Positions 35,450 through 46,369 of a stretch of DNA of 64,000 nucleotides are shown one piece after another. Origin of the DNA: Cunninghamia lanceolata (taxonomy: Eukaryota > Streptophyta > Pinopsida > Cupressales > Cupressaceae); NCBI GenBank assembly GCA_027924645.1, contig BSBN01000047.1, positions 7,502,001-7,566,000 on the forward strand. The letters run 5' to 3'. A program made the position numbers and the translations under genes. Numbering within the stretch: position 1 is the stretch's first letter; each line of letters begins with the position of its first letter. The notes under the pieces are model-generated. The model saw only the letters and a list, made by a program, of their open reading frames with translations. It was not told the origin of the DNA and ran no database searches.

Positions 35450-36720
35450 AATATGGTATGGAAAGAGGTTCATTCTGCACCATATTCTAGGCATCTTGGA
35501 GTAACCAAGTTACTCGCTAATGTAAAACCTTTATATTTTTGGAAAGGAATGAAGAGGGATGCTGCAAACTGTATAGATGCTTGTATTGAATACCAAAGGG
35601 TGAAGACAAAACACCAACACTCAACAGGATTATTATACCCTCATGAAATTCTTGAGTGGAAATGGTAAATTATAAGCATGGACTTTGTGCAAAGGCTTCC
35701 TATGTCAAGGAATAGGCAAAATGCTATCTTGGTTTTGGTGGATAGACTCACCAAAGCTACCCATTTTTAACCTAGAAACTTGATGGATGGGGCACCCATC
35801 ATTGCTCAAAAATTTGTTCAAGAGATTTTTAGACCACATGGCATTCCTGAGAAGATTATCTCAGATAGGGATGCATGGATGACATCAAGGTTTTGGCAAA
35901 CCTTGTTCTCTTCACTTGTACTCAGTTGAACATAAGGTCTGCTTATCATCTTGAAATGGATGGACAAACTGAAAGGGTGAACCAAGTGTTGGAGGACTTG
36001 TTGAAGATGTATTGCATGGATCAGCAATACAAGTGGGAGGATTGTCTTCCTCTAGTGGAATTTTCCTACAATAACTCTTATCACTCAAATATTAAGATGG
36101 CACTATTTGAGGCATTATATGGATGGAAGTACCAAACCCTTATAAGTTGGGATAAGCTAGAAGATAGGGTTAGCTTAGGTCCAGAAATGCTATCAGAAAT
36201 GGAAGAACAAGTCCATCTGATTAAAAGAAGGCTAGCGGAAGCCAATGATAGGAAAAAGAGTTATGTAGATGCAAAGTGTATTGAAAGGCATTTCACTGTG
36301 GGAGATAAAGTTCTCTTAAGTGTAAAACCTCAAAAAAGCTCCATCAAATTTGGAAAGATGTCCAAACTCACACCAAGATATGTGGGTCCATTTGAAGTTC
36401 TAGAAGAAGTCAACCTAGTAGCATATAGAATTGCTCTACCGCCAGCACTTGCCATGATGCATAATGTGTTTCATGTTTCATATTTAAAAAAGTTTAATTC
36501 TACTGATAATCAAATTCTTATATGCTTGATTGGAATATTCTATAGGTGAAGGACCCATGAGTGGTGGTGATTGATCCCATCAAGGTGCTCAAAATGCATA
36601 ATATACGCTTACGAAACAAGGAAATAACCTAGTGCAAGGTCTAATAGGACCAATATGCAAAGGAAAATGCCACCTAAGAAAATTATGATGAATTCCATGA
36701 TAGATTTCCTCATCTTTTTT
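35450..36720 (+). pseudogene. Chromovirus integrase with chromodomain-like C-terminus
   Basis: The region includes a degraded zinc-binding part (HLGVTKLLANVKPLYFWKGM, then CIEYQRVK), the core MDFVQRLPMSRN near 35680 with VLVDRLTKATHF, and HPPG-equivalent RPHGIPEKIISDRD near 35830. After a break it continues SAYHLEMDGQTERVNQVLED and PLVEFSYNNSYHS (35940-36090), then VGPFEVLEEV and NVFHVSYLKKF. About 36541-36700 encodes VVVIDPIKVLKMHNIRLRN and an AKENATWE-like block typical of chromovirus chromodomains, broken by stops. Confidence 0.88.
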
Positions 36721-36808
36721 GAAACATTTGATATTATGCTCTTGAAAAAAAATTCTCATTATGTTGGTTTACCTTTAAGACAATTAATCATTGGGGATGA
36801 TGATTCTT

Positions 36809-36821
36809 ATGGGGGGAGATA
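36809..36821 (+). promoter_or_regulatory. Chromovirus polypurine tract
   Basis: ATGGGGGGAGATA lies immediately before the 3' LTR start TGTTACATC, the expected position for plus-strand priming. Confidence 0.8.
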
Positions 36822-39800
36822 TGTTACATCACCAACTTACAATTAGACTTAATCATTAACTTGGCATGATAATCAGGAGGATTAGTCATAGTTAATTGAT
36901 TTGATATTGTGGAAATATCTAATTTAATTTTTGATTATGAAGTAATGACTAATGTTAATTAGTCTTGTAAATTAAATGATTTATATTATGGGATATGATA
37001 ATGATGCACTGATCATGATCTTGTGGTCCTGAGTGTGAACAGAAAAATGAACATCCTTCAAAGAAGGAAGGAGGCTATCATCCTAGAGGAAGGGTTAGAC
37101 ATTGAGAAAACAAAAGGTTGATTAGCCATCTGAGTATCAGCTTCTATGTCCTTCTAAATCTTTTCGTAAGTTGTCATGTGTCATGTCTCCTTTCTTGGTA
37201 TTTATGTTCTTTGTAAGTCGATATATCGTTGGTGCTATCACGACTAGATGTGATGACTAGATGATGTTCTTGGAACATAATCTCTAGTTAAGAGACAATC
37301 ATGTTAAGAAATGAGGAGGTCTCTCATTATCCTTTTGTTTTTGGGGATATTATTCCCTAGTTATTTGACTAAGGATGATAGTCAATTTCGGGGGAGTATT
37401 ACTCGACCCTGATAACCAACGATCTTGTTGTGAATCATTTTGTGATTTCAATTTTATAGTGATAATACTTAATATTAAATATGTATTATTTAACCCTTAT
37501 CCTTAAGTAAGGATGAATATGTATATATTTTTAGAGGGAACCTCTTTATAGGTTGATTTCAATAATGTTGTAATTATTTTACTTATCCTATTATTTGATA
37601 TAATAATTTGTTAATAGCTAGCCTTGAGGAGTGAAGGAGAGATTTGAACTCAACCTTCTTAGGCATATGATGCCTTGATCAAGCCACATTTTGAGGAAAC
37701 CGACCGAGTAGAGTGGTAGTTTCCACCCAAATTGGCATGTCAGAATCGACCAGATAACGAGTTTTTTTTTCATTTTGTAAGGAAGGATTTTAGTTAGTAA
37801 GTTTTAGTTATTGGTGTTTTTTGGTGAAGAGGGTGGCGGAGTCTTTCTGGAAAACACTAAGAGATAGGTAGCTTAGAGCAGCTTGAAGCAGATTCGGTTT
37901 GGGACTGCATCATCTTTGAAAGCCTTGTCCAAGTAAAATGGTGGACATTGTTCCAATTGCTTTCGGTTTAATGAGCTATAACTGTGTTGAACTTCTATCA
38001 GAGAAAGTATGGCATTATGTTTCTTGTTTCATAGATAATATAGAGGCATGAGGCCTGTGAGGTCATGCTTATTGTTTTTGATATTATCTTCATAGTTGAG
38101 GCTCAAGGCCAATCTGACTAAGCTCATATTGTATCAAAGCATTATTTATTTTCAAAGGTTTAGAGCCTTAAGGCTGAGCCTTATCATGTTAACTCTATAA
38201 TGAGAATAGGCTGAAGCTATTATGGCTGAGCTATCAACACAGTAATCTTTCTTGAGACTAAGATCAAAGCCGTAAGGCTGAATAATGAAACATAGTAATC
38301 TTTCTTGAGACTGAGCTCAAGGCCATAAGGCTGAATAATGAAACAATGTAATCTTTTCCTAAGACTACACTCAAGGACATATGGCCGAGCAGTGAAACAT
38401 TGTAATCTTTTCCTGTGACTAAGCTCAAGGCTTAAAAGCTGAGCATCGACTATATTATGGTTTAATTGTGACACTAGCTCAAGGCCATAAGGTCGAGTTG
38501 TATAGAGTTGAACTCCTTTCTATGTCATAGCTCAAGGTCTTATGACCCAATTTTAATGCATTGTACACCATATGATAGTCAATGCTCGAAGCTATTATGG
38601 TTGAGCATGCTTTCAAAGCATATCAAGCACACATCGATTAACAATGAAGTTAGAGCCTAAGTGCTCTTGGAATGGAAATATTGAATAACTAGTAATAACT
38701 CCAGTAATGATTTTAGCCCATACTCAAATCATACAGTCACTCAACTATGGAGACAGCTGAAAAGGCACTTAAACATCATTGTGTTTGCAACACTTAAACT
38801 ATTAACAAGTTTGGTTTGCATGGAAACCTGAATGTGGATTATATAAGGGTTATTTAAACTATCAAGATTGTACTCGTTAACCCTCGACTATGGAGATGGT
38901 GAGATCATTTAAGATCATGGTCTCATCAGATTTGTTCTATGTGTCTAAATTAAGACCTTTCAATTATTGTTACGAGTTATAATTCCTGTATTTTACTCAA
39001 GTGTAAACTAATAGGGTTGGTGTTTATCACCTGAAGCTCATAGAGATATTAAGAGCTATTAATCATAATGAAACCAATCTATTCTACTAAGGCAAGATAT
39101 TCCTTGAGTACCATGAATTTGACTTCATCATATATGATGATTTGCTATCAAAAGTGTAAACCATAGAAGACCCAAGGTGGTAAAAATGGTCAATTTTTTA
39201 TATGAATTGAAAGTGGAATAAGGTGACAAGGAGTCACTAGTTCCTCATTAGGAAAGTATATGGACAATGAATTGAATTGATCCCACTCATACTAGATCTA
39301 AAGAACAAGGTCGATGAGAACTTACTATAGGACATGACAACTTATAAGTCAAGTTAGGGTGGTGGACATATGATGACGTTTATTATTTAATGTGTATGTA
39401 TGTAAATCTTTGGCCAAAGTAATGCATCCATCTCTGCATGCATTGTCGGTCCATAGTGTTCCAGATGGCCTAGTATCTCTAGTAGTGTCATACAAAGTTA
39501 GAGTGGATCTATAGTGTGTGACCTGAGACATTAGGAAGGACACAACACCAGATACTCAGATGGATAATTAATTATTTCTAATGTCTAACCTTTCTATGAA
39601 AGGTAGGGCCACTTCTAGTTAGGAAGTTGAGAGGGGGACCACAAGTCCTTGGTTGGAGGAAAAGCACTAGGATGATGCTCTCCTTCCCAAGCATGAGACA
39701 AGTCGAAACTTATGGAGATAGATCTCATTAGTTCCATATACATTAGTTGCATTTATGACTAGATGGTCTATTGTAATTTATTAATTGAACTATAATGTCT

Positions 39801-40027
39801 TGAGCATATCTTGTACTTGATTAGTGATGGTTGCTCACTAAAAATTAGTAATTGATTATTGAAATGTAAGCTTTGTAATATCTTGATTAGATTGACATGA
39901 TTAATTGATGAAAAGATTATGTTTCTTTTGGTTAAAATTTGATTAGCTCAATCATCTTGTTAACTAATCGCTTGATTAAGATACATGTTGAAGTTAAATC
40001 TTGAGTATTATGGATAGTGATGTTACA
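36822..40027 (+). repeat. 3' LTR of the chromovirus
   Basis: A 3,206-bp copy of 28194-31428 with many substitutions. Compared with the 5' LTR it has one extra roughly 54-bp palindromic unit (38240-38460). It lacks short segments near 38930 and 39255 that are present at about 30245 and 30610. Confidence 0.9.
38225..38500 (+). repeat. Four-unit 54-bp tandem array in chromovirus 3' LTR
   Basis: Four consecutive units begin GTAATCTTTYCTNRGACT, followed by the core CTCAAGGCCATAAGGCTGAG and a spacer near TAATGAAACAT. The core is an imperfect palindrome. A minus-strand open frame here (38220-38474) is a by-product of the repetition. Confidence 0.75.
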
Positions 40028-40032
40028 ACATT

Positions 40033-40394
40033 TCAAGATACATTTTTGGTCTTGGACTGATGTTGAAGGCTACCTCTCAGGGGGAGTAGGTAGTGATACT
40101 ATTGGGTGGTGCAGTCTGATGGAGCATTTCTTATGACCCTAAGGGGGAGAGTGCAAAAAAGTGAGAGCAGTGGAGATAGAGAAAGTACTTGCTAGTGTTG
40201 TAGTTCTTATCCTCTATCATTTATATCAAAGGGGGAGAGAGTTAAAGTGGCTGAAAAACCATTGTGCAGGAAAGTGTGTGAAGACTAAGAGTTGCTCCAG
40301 TCAGGGGGAGTACCATTGAGCTATTGATTGATTGCTTTAGGTCTTGATGGTTTTTCAAAAAGTTGGTGTTGCCATGAATGACAAAGGGGTAGAT
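40033..40394 (+). promoter_or_regulatory. Copia-2 3' untranslated region with repeated polypurine tracts
   Basis: This continues the sequence cut at 28193 by the chromovirus. AGGGGGAG cores recur near 40078, 40140, 40228 and 40299, and the terminal tract ACAAAGGGGTAGAT abuts the LTR. The layout matches copia-1 at 1376-1698. Confidence 0.75.
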
Positions 40395-40812
40395 TATTAG
40401 AAACTTACTGGTGTTATCATTGATGTCAACCTCTAGCAGATGGTTCACTTGGTTTCCAAGTTCTTTTAAGAAAATTTGAATAAAAAGGTGTGCAGTGTGA
40501 TAGAGGTGTGTCCAGTGATCTACTTTACATTTATTCATAGTTGAAGATATGATTGTATGGTTTGGAAGTGTTGATCTGAGGTGATTAGAGCTGTTATATC
40601 TAGAGTTTTAGGTTTTGGATTGAGTGATAGTAGAAGATGTGTTTGATAGAGTGTTTGACTGTGAAGAAAGTTGTCTAGGAGAAATGAGAATGCTCCGCAT
40701 TTCTCTGCATTAAGATCTTTTGTCTTGCGGATCTGAGAAAGTTATTATATTATCTATATCTACCTTCCCTTGAAGTTTCTAGTGTTGGGGTGCTCCTAAA
40801 GTTTAGTTTTTT
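40395..40812 (+). repeat. Copia-2 3' LTR, 5' portion
   Basis: The segment begins TATTAGAAACTTACTGG, where TGTTAG is expected; a G to A change is likely. It continues GTGTTATCATTGATGTCAACC, as in other copia U3 starts of the window. It is cut at about 40812 by another LTR, and its 3' part was not found in the window. Confidence 0.7.
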
Positions 40813-41925
40813 TGTGTGGTTACACAACATGCCCCATTTTACCCCAACAAAATAGGGACCCAACGTTTGGGCAGTATGGTAAAATTAATCCTAGATGCAT
40901 GTCTAAAAGTTATCCTCTGCATATTAGAACTTCATGATCATGACCAAAATCTACAATTGTAGTTTGTCATCGAGAACATTTCCATGTGAAATAATACAAA
41001 ATTTTAAACAGGTTTGCCTATGGAAGCACCTCAAAATTCATTGAAATAGAGAAGTTATCTTTGGTCAAAGTCCAGTCAGTGGGTCATCAGGATATTCATA
41101 TTTGCATGTGATCCTGATCTTAACTTAGTATCTGGACCTTCACTAATATCCAAACATCAAATTTGAGTCGTCAATTATTTAAACGTTGGGGTAGATGGAT
41201 ATTCCTTAATACCCTGATCATATTGAATATCCCAACCTTGATGATGTCATGTCTACCTAAAGAAGAATGATGAATTTACCTACGTCATCAGAGGTTTGTT
41301 CCTTTATTTGGATCTTATTTAGTATTCAAATCTTATTTAGTGTCCTGATATTTGAATGTATCCAAATGTCAAATTTAAGATACTTAGTGGTTTGAATGTC
41401 ATAGTGTCCCAATCTTATATAACATCTTGATCTTATATAGTATCAAGATCTTAAGTCTATATCTGGACGTCAAGTTTAAGTGACTTACCCAGTTGCACGT
41501 CATATACACGATGTCAATTAGCACTTTCATCTTGATCTTATTTAGTATCTGAACCTTAACTTAGTGTCCAGATCTTCTGAAACATCCTGTCCTTGTGACA
41601 TCATCATATCCTAACCTGACGTAAGCTACATCATGAGATGCCATCACCTAGACTTTAAGTCAAAAGGGATACTTCACACCATTTAGTATTCAGATCTTAA
41701 CTTATCATCTGAATCTAAAATAACATCTTGATCCCTCAAATGCTCATACCTTACATAGCCAATAGTGTAGCGACACGTGTCCACATTCACATCCTGACCA
41801 ATATAATGTTATCTAGATATCCACATGTGGATATTTGTAGAATATGCCTTGACTGGATATATCTTATTCCCATGCTTTTCTACATTTAATGCAATAAAAT
41901 GGTAGTTAATGTTTAAATCTAAATC
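40813..41925 (+). repeat. Diverged relative of the 3.5-kb LTR (right end tentative)
   Basis: It begins TGTGTGGTTACACAACATGC, then CCCCATTTT and AATAGGGACC, corresponding to the minus-strand start of the 9.7-kb element's LTR (TGTTGTGATGTTCACAACAC, then GCCCCATTATGC). Further matches are CAGGTTTGCCT, TCAAAATTC and GGTCAAAGT in the same order. In place of the ATGATG array it carries repeated GATCTTANNTTAGTATC-like phrases (41090-41750), with a few degenerate GACATCATCATAT pieces near 41600. The right end and any internal region are not resolved. Confidence 0.6.
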
Positions 41926-43296
41926 ATGCCAACAGACACTTGTAGAAATCCTTTTCTTGTTTCTCATTACTCTTTTCCTTTTCTTTCTACTTTTCCTCAG
42001 GATTATCTTCTTTCTTTTTCTCCTCATTCCATGTATTCTTTGAAGGAGAATTATCATGTTCTTCATTGGAATCAATGTTCCTTGGAGGAGAAATATTGTC
42101 ATTATCCTGACCCTTTGTGTTTTGTGCCTCAGTATTTTCAAAGGGGAAGAATCATGTCTTGTATCAGTATTATCTATGGGAGACACATTTTATTCTATAG
42201 AGGTATCTGAAGGAAGTGGATTTATTCTATATTTACCCTCTGTGTTTGGTGCTCCAATATCCTCAAGAGGAGAAATCTCCTTATTCTTCTCAACCTTGTC
42301 ACTACTTTTTTCATTCCCTTTAGAGGTAGACTAATCAAATATATCTTCAATAATTCCCACAACAATTTTCATCTCCTTAATAATTTTAGTAGTTTTCTTC
42401 AATGTTTCCCTTTCCAATATCTTTATTTCTTCCTCATCATTTGACATTAGAATATTCAATCTCCTTTTAGTTCTAAACTCTTTTGTTACGGTTTTAAATA
42501 TCTTGATTTTTTCTTCCTTAGAGATGGAAGGACAATCCTTTTCAACTACCCAATTCTTCATGTTAGCATCTTTACCCATAGCTTCATTTCTCATTTGAGA
42601 AAAAACTTCACCAAGGATTTCAGGAAGTTTATCTATACTATCAATTAAAGCCACATTGTAGGCTCCAATATACTTGATTATTACTTCCTCAATAGTAGAT
42701 TTGTCATTGGAAGGCCTTTCATCATAAATTTCTGCAACTTCCTTTAGCACACCATATTCTTTAATTGCATTTACTATTGCGTCAAGTTGCAAGGGAACAT
42801 AGTCAGGTTTCTTGACATTATTTTCTTTTCCTTTTCACTTTTCTTTTGAAGACTACCTTATCAACTTCTTAATTTGTTCTTTTCTTCCTCTTCAGTGCTC
42901 CAACGTCTACTTCTTTCTATTCTTCAACTTCAATATCTTCAATGTTCACAGGACTAATCTTCCTCTTCTTGCCTGACTTTTCTGTCTTGTCTTCTTCTTT
43001 TCTTTGGTTTGAGTTTGCACTGGGATCTTAGTAGCACTTCTTTTGATAGGTAATGATGATCCAAAGGGAACAGAAGAGGTATCTGTAGTAGATATTGGTT
43101 TTCTTTTTCTTCTAGGCATTTGTGTAGTGGTAAGAGTTTGTGCTTCTCCTAAGAAGCATTCAAGAGACTTGAGTATGTCTTCTAGGTTAGATTTCAATTT
43201 CTTTGTCTTAACATTCACATTTTTTGCATTCTCCTCTACCTCCCTTCTAACTGATTTATTAATGATTTCCTCATAAGTGTTGGTGTTGGAAATAAG

Positions 43297-43411
43297 CCAC
43301 ACCTGGACCGACGATGGACTGGTCGAAGAGGGGCCAGTAGCTCAGTGGTAGAGCACTCTAGCAGCATATGGAAGGTCCTAGGTTCAAGTCCTAGCTGGTC
43401 CATGTCTCAAC
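43297..43411 (+). mobile_element. tRNA-derived insertion (SINE-like or retroposed tRNA)
   Basis: A 115-bp segment is bracketed by the 6-bp direct repeat AATAAG (43291-43296 and 43412-43417). It contains a 34-bp leader, a 72-nt tRNA-like body and a short tail, and it interrupts the minus-strand ORF of the copia derivative. There is no poly(A) or long SINE tail, so a retroposed tRNA transcript is as likely as a true SINE. Confidence 0.6.
43331..43402 (+). tRNA. tRNA-Ala(AGC)-like sequence, probable pseudogene
   Basis: The 72 nt fold with a complete acceptor stem (GGGCCAG against CTGGTCC, one G-T pair), a D arm GCTC/GAGC, and a perfect T arm CTAGG-TTCAAGT-CCTAG. The A box TAGCTCAGTGG (43338-43348) and B box GGTTCAAGTCC (43381-43391) match Pol III promoter consensus. 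The aligned anticodon is AGC at 43363-43365. The anticodon stem is mostly unpaired and base 33 is C instead of T, so it is unlikely to be a working tRNA. Confidence 0.65.
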
Positions 43412-44532
43412 AATAAGTGCCAAACCTTCCAGTAGATGGATCCTTTGGTTTGTTGAGTAACATATCAACATATCCCACCAAATCAATCTTAGAGACCTCA
43501 TATGGAAAAGTTGTAATTCAGAAGGTCCTTGGCTCAACAGCCTCCATATAATAGTTATCTTTATCAACCATGAATGTTATATAATTTTTATATTTGTTGA
43601 CAACATTTGATGGGATTCTCTCCCTCATCTACATATTCTTTTTAAAGGTCTTCAAAAATCCCTAGAACATTGTGTCACAATTCTCATGATCAAGAAAGCT
43701 AAGCATATGATTTTTAACTTGATGGGCAATCAAAGTATCTATTTTCGAAGCCACACCCTTCATGCTAGGAAATTCTTTCAAAAAGTAAAACATAAGGCAT
43801 ATGATCAAGGATCCATACCAAAATTTGTATCTTGATTCTCTAGTTCTCTTTAGGTTATCTAGTAACTGTTGCTACAAGAACTCACATATGTCATAATCTT
43901 TTCCTTATTTGACCATTTGATAACTTGTATATTTTGTTGTTGCAGAGGCAGACTTTTCCCTCTTAGTGTAGTAAATCTTGTATACAATGTTCATGGTTAC
44001 ATACCAGACCCCCAAATCTTCACTATCATCTATTATCAATGTCCTCTTGTCAAACTTTTCTCTAGTTAGCCTTATCACTTCCTCATTCTTGACTTATTTC
44101 AAAACTGGCACTTGTTCGGAGGAGCAAAGTCTAGTTACTTCCTTGATGGCATCCTTGGTAATTAGATGTGGCCAATCTAGGTAGAAAAAATCTCCATGTA
44201 TCTGACTTAGGGAAATTTTAACCCATGCTTCCTCATACCAAAAGTTTAGAAAACCCTTCTAGATATCAAGTCCTTTTGCAACAATGTTGGTGAATTTTGG
44301 TTTTAACTGAAAGTCATTTCCTAGCAAGTTGTCACCCCTGAACTGTTCTAGTTTTAGATGATCATTTTAATCTATTGGTGAATGAATATATCAAGACATT
44401 CTCAGTGTGTAATACATTTGTGGGAACATGTGAGAATACATCATCTTTATCTCTTTTGGTGGATTTGAACAGGTGCTTCTTGAATTTTTTCCTTGGCCTC
44501 TCAACAATATCTATAACAACTGGGGTTGCCAT

Positions 44533-44959
44533 GATAAAAACCTTAGAAACTAGGGTTTTACCAGTGAAACTAAGAAATACCTAAAAATGTAGTGAATAGG
44601 TTTTGCACAAGTTCTCTACTAAGAATCTTTTGCTCTTCTTTTGCTCTTCAAAACAATCAGCGTCAATCAAATGAGATAAAATGATCAAACATTCCCTATA
44701 TAGTCTTTTCACCAACCAAATTTGCTCTGCATTAATTACATTCACATTTTTAACCTAGTTTTCTCTTTCCATATGAAGAACCATTAGCAATCCTCCACAA
44801 ATTGACCAATTGCTCCAGAAATTTTGTCAAAACTCTTCATATCATCATCTTAACATGTTCATATCATCTTTAGCCAGAATGTTGAGGATTTCAGCATCTT
44901 ATTCTTTCAAGGATTTTAAAGAAACTTGTAATTGTAACTCCCCCTGAATCAGTACCTCA
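44533..44959 (-). other. Spacer between gag remnant and extra ORF; pol missing
   Basis: On the minus strand the gag remnant runs into a CAGGGGGAGTTAC tract near 44940, like the polypurine tracts that follow pol in copia-1 and copia-2, and then AT-rich sequence with CTATATAGGGAATG near 44697. No protease, integrase, RT or RNase H sequence is seen. An internal deletion from gag to the post-pol region is the simplest reading. Confidence 0.55.
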
Positions 44960-46352
44960 ACCTTTTAGTTATCGAAGCATCCATCTACACTAGGTAGAGG
45001 TCTAGAAACTTCACATTCTTCCTTCTTCTCCCATACTTTGCTCATTTCCTTCTTTTGTTGAGAAATATGAATCTTCCTCTGAGTAGCAGAGGACCTTGCA
45101 CTCTTTCTCTTGCAGAACCTTGCAATGTGTCATGTTTTATTACAATTATAGCAGGTGGCATTGGACTATGGAGCATAATCTCCTCTTCTAATATTAGATC
45201 TGCAGTTAGCAATCTTATGACCATACTTTTTACATGTGTAACAATAGCCATAGAAGAATTGAGGAGTCCCATCATTGTTCTTGTCCAAGAATCCATTCCT
45301 CATTACTTTGCTTTTGTATCCATTAGTCTTATTATTAACCTTGTTGTAAACATGACACTGACCGTGAGAACTTATAGCATTGTACCTAGGAGGCCTAGAT
45401 GAATTCTAATTCATATTGCTTCTGCATTCAATAGATTTATGACCAATCTTATTGAAAGTATAATATCGTACAACATTTTGATTCATCTTACTTCTACACT
45501 CAACAACTTTGTGGCCAAATTTATTGCAAGTATAACAATTACCATTGAAACCTTGAGGATACCTGATAGGACCAGTTTCTTCCTTTGTCTCTAGATAGGA
45601 GTGAATTCATCTTCTTTTGTATCTCTGGAGGCATTCTTCTTAGGATCTTTAGTGCATGCCACTTCCTTCTTTGTTTCAGACTTTCCTTCTAATTGGAAGT
45701 TATCATATAAATTTGTAGAAGCACTGATCATAGGGCTTTTCCATTTTTCAAAACCAAGGCCTAATTTTTCTTTTGTTGGATTTTTAGAGTTAATCATCTC
45801 ATCAAGAATTTTAGATCTTCCTTTTAGTTTTATTCCTTTATCAATCTGTTCTTTTGCCTTTTCCGGTTCCTTCCTTAGAGTGACAACTTCCTCCTCAAGT
45901 TTTGAACATTTAGTTTCTTTCTCATTGAGCTTGATATTTAAGAAATCTTCTATTCTCTTGCCTTATTCAACCATGACCTTCAAATTGGAGATCATTTCTT
46001 CTGCCTCCTTGAGCTTTATGTCACCTCCTTTATCTCCTATTAGATTTTTCAGTTTGCCAATTTCTTCTTTTGATTCTTTCACCTTTGTCTTCAACTTGTC
46101 AATTGTCTCCTTTACTTTCACAAGCACATCTTCATATTCTATGTTTAGTTCTCTTGCTTCATTTGGTTCATCAAGGGTTGACTTGAGATCTCCTTCAAGG
46201 TCTACTTCACACTCATTTGGATCAAGGTCCCAACCTTCAGGTTCCATTGGTTCTAGATCTAGTTCTGGGACAAATACATCACTGTCCATAGCTTCAGATT
46301 CCATGTGTTCAAGTGCAAGATCTACCTCAGTTGTTAGGATTCTCAAAAGTAC
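44960..46352 (-). pseudogene. Gag remnant of the minus-strand copia element: coiled coil plus zinc knuckles
   Basis: The frame begins soon after the primer-binding site, with a possible start at 46304. The first part (to 45963) is acidic and then a Lys/Glu coiled coil (VKETIDKLKTKVKESKEEI). After a stop it continues with helical charged sequence to 45591. It then carries about five zinc-knuckle-like motifs: CYTCNKFGHKVVEC near 45500-45540, YYTFNKIGHKSIEC near 45430-45470 (Cys lost), a strongly degraded one near 45340, CYTCKKYGHKIANC near 45207-45247 and CYNCNKTRHIARFC near 45115-45156. The usual copia gag N-terminus (YAFWKTRM block) is absent. The plus-strand open frame 45601-46362 is the antisense shadow of this region. 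Confidence 0.8.
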
Positions 46353-46369
46353 TTGGCTCTGATACCAAT
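46353..46369 (-). promoter_or_regulatory. Primer-binding site of the minus-strand copia element
   Basis: The minus strand reads ATTGGTATCAGAGCCAAG directly after the LTR end CAACA, an exact initiator-tRNA-Met-type site, and sets the element's orientation. Confidence 0.9.

Larger units (their letters stand above)
28194..40027 (+). mobile_element. Ty3/gypsy chromovirus inserted in the copia-2 3' flank
   Basis: LTRs 28194-31428 and 36822-40027 begin TGTTACATC and end GATGTTWCA. The flanking target copies GCATT (28189-28193) and ACATT (40028-40032) differ by one transition. Removing the element joins the copia-2 3' untranslated sequence smoothly. Domain order is gag, protease, RT, RNase H, integrase, with a chromodomain-like C-terminus, so it is a chromovirus. 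Both LTRs and coding parts have many substitutions, indels and stops, so it is older than the 7310 and 13473 insertions. Confidence 0.93.
41930..44532 (-). pseudogene. Extra ORF of unknown function in the minus-strand copia element
   Basis: The frame starts MATPVVIDIVERPRKKF at 44532, downstream of the gag remnant and a GGGGGAG tract and in the same sense. Pieces can be followed with frameshifts and Gln-like stops: WPHLITKDAIKEVTRL near 44150, EKFDKRTLIIDDSEDLGVWY near 44020, RYKFWYGSLIICLMFYFLKE near 43800, then 43302-42946 (YEEIINKSVRREVEEN, a basic KKKTRQKSQARR tail) and 42792-42331 (charged, helical). The rest to about 41930 is low-complexity charged sequence. The frame is interrupted by a tRNA-like insertion at 43297-43411. 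I see no protease, integrase, RT or envelope signature. It sits where SIRE-type copia elements carry an extra 3' ORF, but homology is not shown; it could also be captured host DNA. Confidence 0.55.

Noticed and set aside
42056..42334. Plus-strand ORF with hydrophobic stretches
   Set aside because: It is antisense to the charged tail of the minus-strand extra ORF, and another frame overlaps it.
45601..46362. 253-codon plus-strand ORF rich in Ser and Phe
   Set aside because: It is antisense to the coiled-coil gag remnant. The composition is the complement of Lys/Glu codons, and no domain is visible.
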